A stretch of DNA of 55,335 nt from Clostridia bacterium (GTDB lineage Bacteria; Bacillota; Clostridia; Oscillospirales; CAG-272), in assembly GCA_900769475.1 (NCBI GenBank), contig CAAGGQ010000023.1, positions 1 through 55,335 of the forward strand, read 5' to 3'. Shown piece after piece: positions 8,244-15,787 of this stretch. The notes under the pieces were generated by a model, which was not told where the DNA came from, made no database searches, and saw only the letters and a program-made list of their open reading frames with translations. Numbering within the stretch: the stretch's first letter is position 1; every line of letters begins with the position of its first letter. A program made the translations under genes and the position numbers.

Positions 8244-8262
8244 CCCGCTGAGAGGTGCACAA

Positions 8263-8598
8263 ATGTTTGAAAAAAACTTAAAGATCGGATTCTTGCTGGA
8301 CTTTTACGGAGACATTCTTTCCGAGCGCAAGCGTTTGGTCATGGGCTATTATTATTACGACGATCTTTCCCTGGGAGAGATCGCGGAGGAGATCGGCATT
8401 TCCCGCCAGGGAGTGCGAGAGCTGATCAAAAAAGCCGAAGAAGAGCTTTCCTTTTATGAGGAAAAGCTGGGAATGGCAAAGCGTTTTCAAAGCATCCAGG
8501 CACTTGCCGAGGAGCTACTGGCACAGCTGGAGAGCTCCGGAGCCGAGGAAACGGCTTGCCGCATTGCAAGAGAATTGACGGAAACAGCCCGTTCGTGA
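8263..8598 (+). CDS. ylxM: YlxM/p13-family helix-turn-helix protein (UPF0122)
   Basis: 111 residues. The N-terminal half is a sigma-70 region-4-like helix-turn-helix: LVMGYYYYDDLSLGEIAEEI followed by GISRQGVRELIKKAEEEL, then a helical C-terminus. In Firmicutes this family lies directly before ffh and modulates the signal recognition particle (shown in streptococci). RBS AGAGGTG lies before the ATG. The ffh start follows 18 bases after the stop, so the two are one transcription unit. The palindrome at the promoter suggests self-control. Confidence 0.92.
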   Translation: MFEKNLKIGFLLDFYGDILSERKRLVMGYYYYDDLSLGEIAEEIGISRQGVRELIKKAEEELSFYEEKLGMAKRFQSIQALAEELLAQLESSGAEETACRIARELTETARS

Positions 8599-8616
8599 TG
8601 GAAGGAGGAGTACCGT

Positions 8617-9960
8617 TTGTTTGAAAGTCTTGGCGAAAAGCTGAACAATGCGTTTAAAAAGTTTCGCAACAAAGGAAAATTAACCGAGGCCGACGTTAAG
8701 GCGGGAATGCGTGAGATCAAGCTCGCGCTCCTGGAAGCCGACGTAAACTTTAAGGTCGTTCGTGATTTTATTAAGATTGTTTCCGAGCGTGCCGTGGGCG
8801 CGGAGGTGTTGGAATCCCTTCTGCCGGCACAACAGGTAGTAAAGATCGTAAACGAGGAGCTGACCCGTTTGATGGGCGGCTCGCAAGCAAAACTGACCAT
8901 TGCCTCGCAGCCTCCCACAATCATTATGATGGTTGGCTTGCAGGGTGCAGGTAAGACCACCCATGCCGGAAAGCTGGCAGGTCTTTATAAAAAGCAGGGT
9001 AAAAAGCCGCTCTTGGTTGCCTGTGACGTGTACCGTCCCGCGGCCATCAAGCAGCTGCAGGTGGTTGGTGAAAGGCTGGATATTCCCGTCTTCACCATGG
9101 GAGATCAGATTTCTCCCGTACAGATCGCCAAGGAAGGTATTAAGTTCGCCAATCAAAAGGGCTACGACATGGTATTTATTGATACCGCGGGTCGCTTGCA
9201 GATCGACGAGGTCCTGATGGATGAGCTTAAGAACATTAAGGCAGAGGTGAATCCCACCGAAATTCTATTGACGGTGGATTCCATGATCGGTCAGGAATCG
9301 GTGAACGTTGCTCAAACCTTCAATGATCTTCTGGACATTACCGGCGTGATCCTGACCAAACTGGACGGCGACACCCGCGGCGGTGCGGCTCTTTCGATCC
9401 GCTATGTTACCGGAAAGCCGATCAAGTTTGTAGGTACCGGTGAAAAGCTGGATACCATCGAGCCCTTCCATCCCGACCGCATGGCCTCACGTATCCTTGG
9501 CATGGGCGACGTGCTGACGCTGATCGATAAGGCTCAAGCGGCATACGACGAAAAGCAGGCTGCGGCACTGGAGCAAAAGATGCGCCAGCAAACCTTTACC
9601 CTGGACGATTACCTGGAGCAGCTGGCTCAGCTTAAGAGTATGGGAAACCTGGAGCAGCTAATGGGTATGATGCCAGGCGTAAAGCCCGGTGCCCTGAAGG
9701 ATGCCAAGATTGATGAATCGGTTCTGGCACACACCGAGGCGATCATCCATTCGATGACCCGCAAAGAAAGGGAGAAGCCCGACATCATTAACGCGTCCCG
9801 CAAAAAGCGGATTGCGGCAGGCTCGGGCACCTCGGTAGAAGAGGTCAACAAAGTTTTAAAGCAGTTTGACCAGATGTTAAAGATGATGAAGCAATTTACC
9901 GATATGGGTAAGAGCCGTCATGGAAAGAAAATGCTCGGACGAATGAAGATGCCTTTCTGA
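8617..9960 (+). CDS. ffh: Signal recognition particle protein Ffh (SRP54)
   Basis: GTPase that binds signal sequences of nascent membrane proteins together with SRP RNA and docks with FtsY. 447 residues, normal for bacteria. N domain at 1-95; G domain with P-loop GLQGAGKTTHAGKL near 107, VACDVYRPAAIKQL, DTAGRLQ and TKLDGDTRGGAAL; then the methionine-rich M domain with MGNLEQLMGMMPG and MLKMMKQFTDMGKSR, which binds signal peptides and 4.5S RNA. It starts at TTG 8617, set by GAAGGAGGAG six bases upstream. Followed by rpsP after about 60 bases. Confidence 0.98.
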   Translation: MFESLGEKLNNAFKKFRNKGKLTEADVKAGMREIKLALLEADVNFKVVRDFIKIVSERAVGAEVLESLLPAQQVVKIVNEELTRLMGGSQAKLTIASQPPTIIMMVGLQGAGKTTHAGKLAGLYKKQGKKPLLVACDVYRPAAIKQLQVVGERLDIPVFTMGDQISPVQIAKEGIKFANQKGYDMVFIDTAGRLQIDEVLMDELKNIKAEVNPTEILLTVDSMIGQESVNVAQTFNDLLDITGVILTKLDGDTRGGAALSIRYVTGKPIKFVGTGEKLDTIEPFHPDRMASRILGMGDVLTLIDKAQAAYDEKQAAALEQKMRQQTFTLDDYLEQLAQLKSMGNLEQLMGMMPGVKPGALKDAKIDESVLAHTEAIIHSMTRKEREKPDIINASRKKRIAAGSGTSVEEVNKVLKQFDQMLKMMKQFTDMGKSRHGKKMLGRMKMPF

Positions 9961-10019
9961 GTTCAACCGTTCATTCATATAAAAAACAATTTAATTTTAT
10001 TTTTTGGAGGAAACAAATC

Positions 10020-10265
10020 ATGGCAGTAAAAATGAGACTGAGAAGAATGGGCGCAAAGAAGGCTCCTTTCTATCGCGTAATCGTAGCAGACAGCCGCTCT
10101 CCCAGAGATGGCCGTTTCATCGAGGAGATTGGTTATTACAACCCCCTGACCAACCCCGCAGAAATCAAAATTGACGCTGATAAGGCAAAGAAGTGGCTCG
10201 GAAACGGCGCTCAGCCCACCGAGACTGTAAAATCTCTGCTGAAGAAGAGCGGTATTGTTGACTGA
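10020..10265 (+). CDS. rpsP: 30S ribosomal protein S16
   Basis: 81 residues, typical length. The N-terminus VKMRLRRMGAKKAPFYRVIVADSR and the following RDGRFIEEIGYYNPL are diagnostic for S16. RBS TTGGAGGAAAC lies before the ATG. Assembly protein of the small subunit body. It sits between ffh and khpA, the usual Firmicute order. Confidence 0.98.
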   Translation: MAVKMRLRRMGAKKAPFYRVIVADSRSPRDGRFIEEIGYYNPLTNPAEIKIDADKAKKWLGNGAQPTETVKSLLKKSGIVD

Positions 10266-10291
10266 GCCTACCCCCAAAAAGGAGACTTAGT

Positions 10292-10528
10292 ATGATTAAC
10301 CTGCAGGAAACATTGGTTGACATTGCCAAAGCTATCGTGGATACCCCGGACGAGGTAAAGGTTACTCAAACCGAGGACGATAACACCATTACCCTCACCC
10401 TGAGCGTTGCTCCCGATGATATGGGCATGGTCATTGGCAGACACGGCAAGATCGCAAAAGCGATCCGCACCGTAATGAAGGCCGCTTCCGCAAACAGCGG
10501 TAAGAAAGTAAACGTAGAAATTCGTTAA
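10292..10528 (+). CDS. khpA: KH-domain RNA-binding protein KhpA (YlqC)
   Basis: 78 residues, a single KH domain with the RNA-binding loop VIGRHGKIAKAIRTVM (GxxG = GRHG). KhpA pairs with KhpB (Jag/EloR) in Firmicutes and affects cell elongation and mRNA stability. RBS AAAGGAGAC lies before the ATG. Directly after rpsP. The usual rimM, trmD and rplS do not follow: the operon ends here in a long terminator hairpin. Confidence 0.94.
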   Translation: MINLQETLVDIAKAIVDTPDEVKVTQTEDDNTITLTLSVAPDDMGMVIGRHGKIAKAIRTVMKAASANSGKKVNVEIR

Positions 10529-10532
10529 CCAA

Positions 10533-10577
10533 AAGAATCGGATGTGTGCTACCGGCACAGATCCGATTCTTTTTTTA
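10533..10577. terminator. Bidirectional terminator between khpA and ABC operon
   Basis: Outer arms AAGAATCGGAT and ATCCGATTCTT, then an inner TGTGC/GCACA stem after one G-G mismatch, followed by a T-run. Two converging operons end at it. Confidence 0.92.
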
Positions 10578-11165
10578 TTTTAGTTGATCTTCAAATAAAA
10601 CGATTCGGTCTGCAAAACGGGTAGCGTCCTCGGCGTGGTGGGTCACCAGGATGGCGCTGCTGCCTCGCTTGGTTAGCTCGTTGCGCAATGCAAGAGAAAG
10701 CTCCTCGCGAAGGGCTTGATCCAAGGAGGCAAAGGGTTCGTCCAAAAGTAAAAGGTCGCTGGGATTCATCAGGGCTCTAGCAAGAGAGGCGCGAATCTTC
10801 ATTCCCCCGGAAAGCTCCTCGGGAAAGAGCGCGGTACAGTCGGAAAGATGCACCAGTCGAAGAACCTCGGCCACTCGATCCTCGGGGTTCTCTTTTGGGG
10901 AGAGCACCGCCTCCAGATTTTGTTGGATCGTCAGCCAGGGAAAGAGGCGCGGCTCTTGAAATACGTAAGAAAGGTGGGAGAATGAATTTTGGATCCTTCC
11001 GCCGTTGGGAGAAAGAAGCCCTGCGATCAACTGCAGCAGCGTGCTTTTTCCACATCCGGAGGGTCCCATCAGAGCGATCTTTTCTCCGGGAGATAGGGTC
11101 AGATTCAAATTTTCAAACACGGACTTTGCACCGTAGGAGAAGGAAAGGCGTTCAATTTTCAGCAT
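10575..11165 (-). CDS. ABC importer ATP-binding subunit (NitT/SsuB type)
   Basis: 196 residues, short for the family (about 250). Walker A GPSGCGKSTLLQLIAGL, Q-loop in YVFQEPRLFPWLTIQQNLE, signature LSGGMKIRASLARALM, Walker B LLLLDEPFASLD and the switch histidine in ILVTHHAEDA are all present. The EPRLFPW sequence is typical of the nitrate/sulfonate/taurine branch. A longer reading frame begins upstream, but ATG 11165 starts right at MLKIERLSFSYG and overlaps the permease end by 14 bases, as expected for coupled translation. Energises import by the permease encoded just before it. Confidence 0.93.
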   Translation of the reverse strand: MLKIERLSFSYGAKSVFENLNLTLSPGEKIALMGPSGCGKSTLLQLIAGLLSPNGGRIQNSFSHLSYVFQEPRLFPWLTIQQNLEAVLSPKENPEDRVAEVLRLVHLSDCTALFPEELSGGMKIRASLARALMNPSDLLLLDEPFASLDQALREELSLALRNELTKRGSSAILVTHHAEDATRFADRIVLFEDQLK

Positions 11166-11928
11166 ATATGTGCACCTTCTTTCTCGTTTTTTCGGTGGCC
11201 TTATCAAAGAGGGATGCAAAAACGAACTCGATCAAAAGGCTCAAAAGGATCACGGTAATGGTCCAGGCAAACATATCGGTGGTGAGAATGTACTGCTTGG
11301 CGTCGCCGATCATGGCACCAATGGTGTTCCTCGGCATGGCAATGATCTCGGCGGCTACCCCTGCCTTCCAGGCCAATCCCAGGGACGTGCGGCATGCCGA
11401 AACGAAATAGGGCTTGAGGGAGGGAAGAATCAATAGTCGAAGGCGTTTCCCAAAGGAAAACCGATACACCCGGGCTACCTCCCAAAGCTTGGGATCGATC
11501 CGCCCAAATCCGGTATCCAGGTTGGTCCACAGCACAGGGAGGACGATCAAAATCGTAATGAACGTGGGAACCCGTGCTGAGCCGATCCAGATCAGAGCAA
11601 GAATGATAAAGGATGCCACCGGAGTAGCCTTGATCACCGACATGATGGGAAACAGCGCGTGACGGAGCAAGGAAGAGCAAGAGGTCAGGAAGGCGAGAAT
11701 ACAGCCCAAAGCCACAGCCACCAGGATCCCTAACAGCACGTTCCATAAGGAGGTTACGGTGATTTGGTAAAATTCTGCCGTTTGCATCATTTCCATCAAG
11801 CGAATCAGCACCGCCCAGGGCGTGGGGAGAAGGGCTGGCTTCCCCACACGCCATGCGGCAACAAACCAGACAGAGAGCCAAAACAGAGCAATCAACAGCA
11901 CTCGGCCGGCTTTTTTTGCAAATCTCAT
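11152..11928 (-). CDS. ABC importer permease (NitT/SsuC type)
   Basis: 258 residues with about six membrane helices, the first near residues 9-28. The cytoplasmic coupling segment lies around the LGLAWKAGVAAEIIAMPRNTIG stretch, where the EAA loop of the SsuC/NrtB/TauC group is found. Its start overlaps the binding-protein stop by four bases. With the ATPase and lipoprotein it forms one importer. The substrate class in this family is small anions or thiamine-precursor-like molecules; which one cannot be told here. Confidence 0.93.
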   Translation of the reverse strand: MRFAKKAGRVLLIALFWLSVWFVAAWRVGKPALLPTPWAVLIRLMEMMQTAEFYQITVTSLWNVLLGILVAVALGCILAFLTSCSSLLRHALFPIMSVIKATPVASFIILALIWIGSARVPTFITILIVLPVLWTNLDTGFGRIDPKLWEVARVYRFSFGKRLRLLILPSLKPYFVSACRTSLGLAWKAGVAAEIIAMPRNTIGAMIGDAKQYILTTDMFAWTITVILLSLLIEFVFASLFDKATEKTRKKVHIYAEN

Positions 11929-12965
11929 TGTGCGTTGTAGTAGAAATCTGCGGCAGGAAGCTTGCCGCCAACCGAAGCCGCCTTAATATTGTAAAGAATG
12001 TTGAGATATACTTCCATTGCGGCCTTCATTTCCGCACCGTCCAGGTAGCAAACGTTGCACTTGGGAATGGCGTTCTTGGCTACGGGAGCGCTGTTGAAAA
12101 TGCCGTTATCTACGATCATCTGTGCGGCCTCCTCCACGTTGGTGGAAAGGTAGTTGATGGAAGCCTCGTAGGCAGTAAGGAACGCAGACACCGTTTCGGG
12201 ATAATTCTGTACAAAAGCCTTGCGGGCAACGATGCACCCCTGTACCAAGGAGCCGGGAGTGGTGACCTTATCCCACTCTGCGGTCAGATCCATGGCGTTG
12301 GTGATAGTAACGTTGTTCTGCTTTGCGGCATTGGTTGCAATGGTCACCATAGGCTCAGGAAGAACAGCAATATCTACCTTGCCTGCGGCAACCGCATCCT
12401 TCAGATTGGCCGCGGCGGCATAACTGGTGGAATCAATGATAATATCCTTCCCAACTTCAAGACCGTTCTGCTGGCAGAGATAGGTGAAGATAAAGGTGGG
12501 ATTTTGTGCGGGAACGTATACCGTTTTACCGCGCAGATCGGCAAAGGAAGAAACGCTGGCGTTTCCGTTGGTCAAAAGATACAGGCAACCTCTGGTATTC
12601 ACGGCCAGAATCACTACCTCGCCCTTGGTAGCGTTGTATACGTTGGAAGCCGCGTTGGTGGGAAGGGCGGCAATATCGGCCTCGCCGTTGATCAGCGCCG
12701 CCGTTACGTCGGAGGCGTCAGATTTTACGGTGAATTGATAGTCAATGTTGGGGAAAGCGTTGCTTTTCGCGTCGTTCATCAGCTTGGCCATGCCAAAGCC
12801 GGTGGTACCGTTCAGAGAATACACGTTCACTTTCACAGGAGAGGGATCCCCCTGATCGGGAGTGGGATTGGTGGTAACTGCGGCGTTGCCGGAGCCATTC
12901 TGGCAAGCACACAGGGTCAAGAGCATCAACAGAACAAGAACAAGGGAAAAAATGCGAAGTTTCAT
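11925..12965 (-). CDS. ABC importer substrate-binding lipoprotein (NMT1/NitT type)
   Basis: 346 residues. A lipoprotein signal ends at LCAC with the lipidated cysteine at residue 21, followed by an N/G-rich linker and a periplasmic-binding fold of the NMT1/SsuA class (PVKVNVYSLNGTTGFGMAKL, GEADIAALPTNAASNVYN, VLAVNTRGCLYLLTNG). It should hang on the outer membrane face and deliver ligand to the permease. It starts 21 bases after the Crp-type gene, with GGAAAGG as ribosome site, so the regulator and importer are co-transcribed. The ligand is unknown: nitrate, sulfonate, taurine and pyrimidine carriers share this fold. Confidence 0.9.
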   Translation of the reverse strand: MKLRIFSLVLVLLMLLTLCACQNGSGNAAVTTNPTPDQGDPSPVKVNVYSLNGTTGFGMAKLMNDAKSNAFPNIDYQFTVKSDASDVTAALINGEADIAALPTNAASNVYNATKGEVVILAVNTRGCLYLLTNGNASVSSFADLRGKTVYVPAQNPTFIFTYLCQQNGLEVGKDIIIDSTSYAAAANLKDAVAAGKVDIAVLPEPMVTIATNAAKQNNVTITNAMDLTAEWDKVTTPGSLVQGCIVARKAFVQNYPETVSAFLTAYEASINYLSTNVEEAAQMIVDNGIFNSAPVAKNAIPKCNVCYLDGAEMKAAMEVYLNILYNIKAASVGGKLPAADFYYNAQ

Positions 12966-12986
12966 TTTGGTTTTTACCTTTCCTTT

Positions 12987-13655
12987 TTATTTATACAATT
13001 TGAGCATGGCATCGGGATCCGGGAGATAGAAGCGTCTTCCATCCTTTTGCAGGACACCGTCCCTTTGCAAATGATCAAAGGCACGGTACAGGGATGCACG
13101 GCTGACGTTGAGCAGATCGGAGAGGGCGGAGATCGAATCGGTCAGGCGGAATTCCTTCTTCCCAAGGGAATAAAGGTAAAGTGCCAAGCGCCGCTCGGGA
13201 CTTCCTGCGGTCAAATACCCGATCTTTCGATTCAGATAGTGGATCCTGCCGGAGAGAAATTCCAGATAATGATACAAAAACTGATGATCCTCCTCCAAAA
13301 GCCTGCGAATGGCGGCCTCGGGAAGAAAGAAAACTCGACAGTTCCCATGGGCGCGGATCACGCTGACAAAGGGCTCCTTGGTAAAGAGGTTGGCAATGCC
13401 AAAGGGCTCCTCGGCACCGAGAAAGCGAAGCAGGGTCTTTTTGGAAGGATCCGGGGTGTGGATCACCGCTTTTCCTTGCAGTAACAGGCCGGCGGTTTTC
13501 TCGGCGGTGTCCGGGGAAAGCAGTAGCTCTCTGGCCGAGAAGGACCGCACCTCGCCCCCTTCCTCCGCAAAGATTTGAAGCAACCTTTTTTTGTCGGTTC
13601 CGCAAAACAGGGGAGTGCTCATTATTTTTTGTAAATCTTTCTCTAAAATCTCCAT
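12987..13655 (-). CDS. Crp/Fnr-family transcriptional regulator
   Basis: 222 residues. N-terminal cyclic-nucleotide-binding-like beta barrel (TPLFCGTDKKRLLQIFAEEGGEVRSF, GEEP-like GAEEPFGIANLF), a long dimer helix (residues about 125-150), then a winged helix-turn-helix with SISALSDLLNVSRASLYRAF. The residues that bind cAMP in Crp and the FNR cysteine cluster are not evident, so the effector is unknown. ATG 13655 is preceded by TGAGGTAAG; a longer in-frame start would run through the operator. As first gene of the operon it probably controls itself and the importer through the palindrome at its promoter. Confidence 0.88.
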   Translation of the reverse strand: MEILEKDLQKIMSTPLFCGTDKKRLLQIFAEEGGEVRSFSARELLLSPDTAEKTAGLLLQGKAVIHTPDPSKKTLLRFLGAEEPFGIANLFTKEPFVSVIRAHGNCRVFFLPEAAIRRLLEEDHQFLYHYLEFLSGRIHYLNRKIGYLTAGSPERRLALYLYSLGKKEFRLTDSISALSDLLNVSRASLYRAFDHLQRDGVLQKDGRRFYLPDPDAMLKLYK

Positions 13656-13668
13656 GCTTACCTCAAAC

Positions 13669-13684
13669 TGTATCATTTGATACA
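13669..13684. promoter_or_regulatory. Candidate operator of the Crp-type regulator
   Basis: TGTATCATTTGATACA, with perfect 7-bp arms and a 2-base centre, abuts the -10 box on the downstream side and ends 13 bases before the ATG. The size and dyad are typical of Crp/Fnr half-sites, but the half-site TGTATC differs from the E. coli Crp (TGTGA) and FNR (TTGAT) sites. Repression by its own product is the simplest reading. Confidence 0.7.
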
Positions 13685-13713
13685 ATTATACCATGCTGTT
13701 AATTATTTGTCAA
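13685..13713 (-). promoter_or_regulatory. Consensus promoter of the Crp-ABC operon
   Basis: On the minus strand TTGACA (13713-13708), exactly 17 bases, then TATAAT (13690-13685). A perfect consensus implies strong basal transcription and so a need for repression. Confidence 0.9.
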
Positions 13714-13756
13714 TCCTTTTCCAAAGAAAAAATATTTATTTTTTTCAGAAAACCTA

Positions 13757-13785
13757 TTTACTTTTTCGGGCTTTTCATGTATACT
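13757..13785 (+). promoter_or_regulatory. Promoter of the nucleotidyltransferase-galE-galM operon
   Basis: TTTACT (13757-13762), 17-base spacer, TATACT (13780-13785), about 45 bases before the start codon. Divergent from the Crp-type operon promoter, about 45 bases apart. Confidence 0.7.
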
Positions 13786-13829
13786 TAAGGGAGAGTGTTT
13801 TTATTTCGTTCCAAGGAGGAATTTTTGCA

Positions 13830-14735
13830 ATGACTTTGGTAATCCTCGCCGCAGGCTTAGGATCGCGTTACGGCGGATTGAAGCAGCTGGACCCCATGAA
13901 TGATGCCGGAAACTTCATTATTGATTTTTCGGTATACGATGCCATCAAAGCTGGCTTTGATCACGTTCTGTTTATCATTAAGGAAGAAAATTTGGAGCTC
14001 TTCCGCGAGACCATTGGCAAACGGATCGAGAAAAAGGTCAAGGTAACCTACGCCTTCCAAAAGAGCGAGAATCTCCCCGCGGGACATACCGCTCCCGAGG
14101 GCAGAACCAAGCCCCTGGGAACCGGCCACGCCATTTATTGCGTACGGGATCTGGTAAAGGATTCCTTTGCGGTGATCAATGCCGACGATTTCTACGGCAG
14201 AGATGCTTTCTGCCAGCTGGCCGCGCATTTGAAGAAAGCCGAAGGTAGTGCTCATTTCTGCATGGTTGGCTATCGCTTGAAGAACACCCTGACCGAGAAC
14301 GGCACCGTATCTCGCGGACAGTGCTTTGTGGATGCTAACGGCATGCTGGAGCAGGTGACCGAGCGTACCAAGATCCTCAAGAAAGAAACCTGCGCGGCAT
14401 ACCTGGCAGAGGACGGAGAAACCTGGATCGACCTTCCCTTTGATACCGTGGTTTCCATGAACTGCTGGGGCTTTACTCCCGCCCTGTTTGAAAACATGGA
14501 ATCGGATTTTGCAGCCTTCCTGGAGGCTTTGACCCCCGAAAACGAAAAAACCGCCGAATATTTCCTCCCGTTCTGCGTGGATACCCTTTGCAAGCGAGGA
14601 TTGTGCGACGTTCGCGTTCTGCCCACCACCTCCGCGTGGCTTGGGGTTACCTATCCCGAGGACAAGGCTCGTGTCAAGAGCGCACTGAAGGATCTTGTAA
14701 CCACCGGGGAATACCCCGCCGCCCTCTGGGATTAA
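13830..14735 (+). CDS. Sugar nucleotidyltransferase-fold protein
   Basis: 301 residues. The N-terminus TLVILAAGLGSRYGGLKQLDP is the nucleotide-binding signature of NTP-transferases (GlmU/RfbA fold), and VINADDFYG supplies the metal-binding acidic pair. These enzymes join a sugar-1-phosphate to a nucleotide. ATG 13830 with AAGGAGGA nine bases upstream is chosen over longer frames. It leads galE and galM, so a hexose-phosphate substrate linked to galactose/glucose interconversion is likely, but the middle of the protein differs from GalU and GalT and I do not name it. It could be the uridylyltransferase step of this pathway. Confidence 0.82.
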   Translation: MTLVILAAGLGSRYGGLKQLDPMNDAGNFIIDFSVYDAIKAGFDHVLFIIKEENLELFRETIGKRIEKKVKVTYAFQKSENLPAGHTAPEGRTKPLGTGHAIYCVRDLVKDSFAVINADDFYGRDAFCQLAAHLKKAEGSAHFCMVGYRLKNTLTENGTVSRGQCFVDANGMLEQVTERTKILKKETCAAYLAEDGETWIDLPFDTVVSMNCWGFTPALFENMESDFAAFLEALTPENEKTAEYFLPFCVDTLCKRGLCDVRVLPTTSAWLGVTYPEDKARVKSALKDLVTTGEYPAALWD

Positions 14736-14762
14736 CGATCAAAGAAAGGAATCTGTTTTATC

Positions 14763-15785
14763 ATGTCTATTTTAATTACCGGCGGTGCCGGCTTTATTGG
14801 ATCACATACGGCCGTAGAATTTTTGGAGGCCGGTCACGATATCGTTGTTGTTGATAACTATTACAACAGCTCTCCCGTAGCTCTGGAACGAATCCGTCAG
14901 ATCACGGGTAAGAGTTTCCGCTTCTACGAGGTTGATCTTTGTAATAAGGAAGCCCTGGAGAAGGTCTTTGTGGAAAATCCCGACATTGATTCTGCCATTC
15001 ACTTTGCCGGTCTGAAGGCCGTGGGCGAATCGGTACAAAAGCCGGGCATGTACTATTATAACAACCTGGTCAGCACTCTGAACCTGGTGGAGCTGCTTGC
15101 CAAATACGATGCCAAGCGTATTGTATTCAGCTCCTCGGCCACGGTGTACGGCATGCCCAAGACCGTGCCGATCCGTGAGGATTTTCCCCTTTCCACCACC
15201 AATCCTTACGGTGAGACCAAGCTGATGATCGAGCGAATCCTGAAAGATTTTTGGGTTTCGGACAACACCTGGAGCGTTTCTATCCTGCGCTATTTCAATC
15301 CCATTGGCGCTCACAAGAGCGGTCTGATCGGGGAGAACCCCAAGGGAATTCCCAACAATCTGTTGCCCTATGTGGCTAAGGTTGCGGCAGGAAAACTTCC
15401 GTATCTTTCGGTGTTCGGCAACGATTACGATACCAAGGACGGCACCGGTGTGCGCGATTATATTCATGTGGTGGATCTGGCCAAGGCTCATCTCAAGGCT
15501 TTGGAAAGAGCCCAAAAGGTGACCGGCGTAGAACACTTTAACATTGGTACCGGCACGGGCTACTCGGTGCTTGAAATCGTCAAGGCTTATGAGAAGGCTA
15601 CCGGCCTGACTGTAAACTATAAGATCACCGACCGTCGTCCCGGTGATATTGCAACCTGCTACGCCGATCCCCAAAAGGCGTATGAGATTTTGGGCTGGAG
15701 CGCGGAAAATGACATCGATGATATGTGCCGCGATCTTGCCAACTGGATGACAAAAAATCCCGACGGATATGAAGGAGGCGTTTGA
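14763..15785 (+). CDS. galE: UDP-glucose 4-epimerase
   Basis: Interconverts UDP-galactose and UDP-glucose (Leloir pathway and envelope sugars). 340 residues, family length. Rossmann motif GGAGFIGSHTAVEFLEAG at the start, the catalytic serine in FSSSATVYG and the tyrosine-lysine pair in NPYGETK, then the GalE-specific NLLPYVAKVAAGKLP and YDTKDGTGVRDYIHVVDLA. RBS AAAGGAAT lies before the ATG. Its stop overlaps the region just before galM. Confidence 0.97.
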   Translation: MSILITGGAGFIGSHTAVEFLEAGHDIVVVDNYYNSSPVALERIRQITGKSFRFYEVDLCNKEALEKVFVENPDIDSAIHFAGLKAVGESVQKPGMYYYNNLVSTLNLVELLAKYDAKRIVFSSSATVYGMPKTVPIREDFPLSTTNPYGETKLMIERILKDFWVSDNTWSVSILRYFNPIGAHKSGLIGENPKGIPNNLLPYVAKVAAGKLPYLSVFGNDYDTKDGTGVRDYIHVVDLAKAHLKALERAQKVTGVEHFNIGTGTGYSVLEIVKAYEKATGLTVNYKITDRRPGDIATCYADPQKAYEILGWSAENDIDDMCRDLANWMTKNPDGYEGGV

Positions 15786-15787
15786 TC

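Noticed and set aside
11853..13484. 543-codon plus-strand frame opposite the ABC binding protein and Crp-type regulator
   Set aside because: Antisense to two clearly real genes with signal peptide and domain evidence; no ribosome site and low-complexity Gly-rich product.
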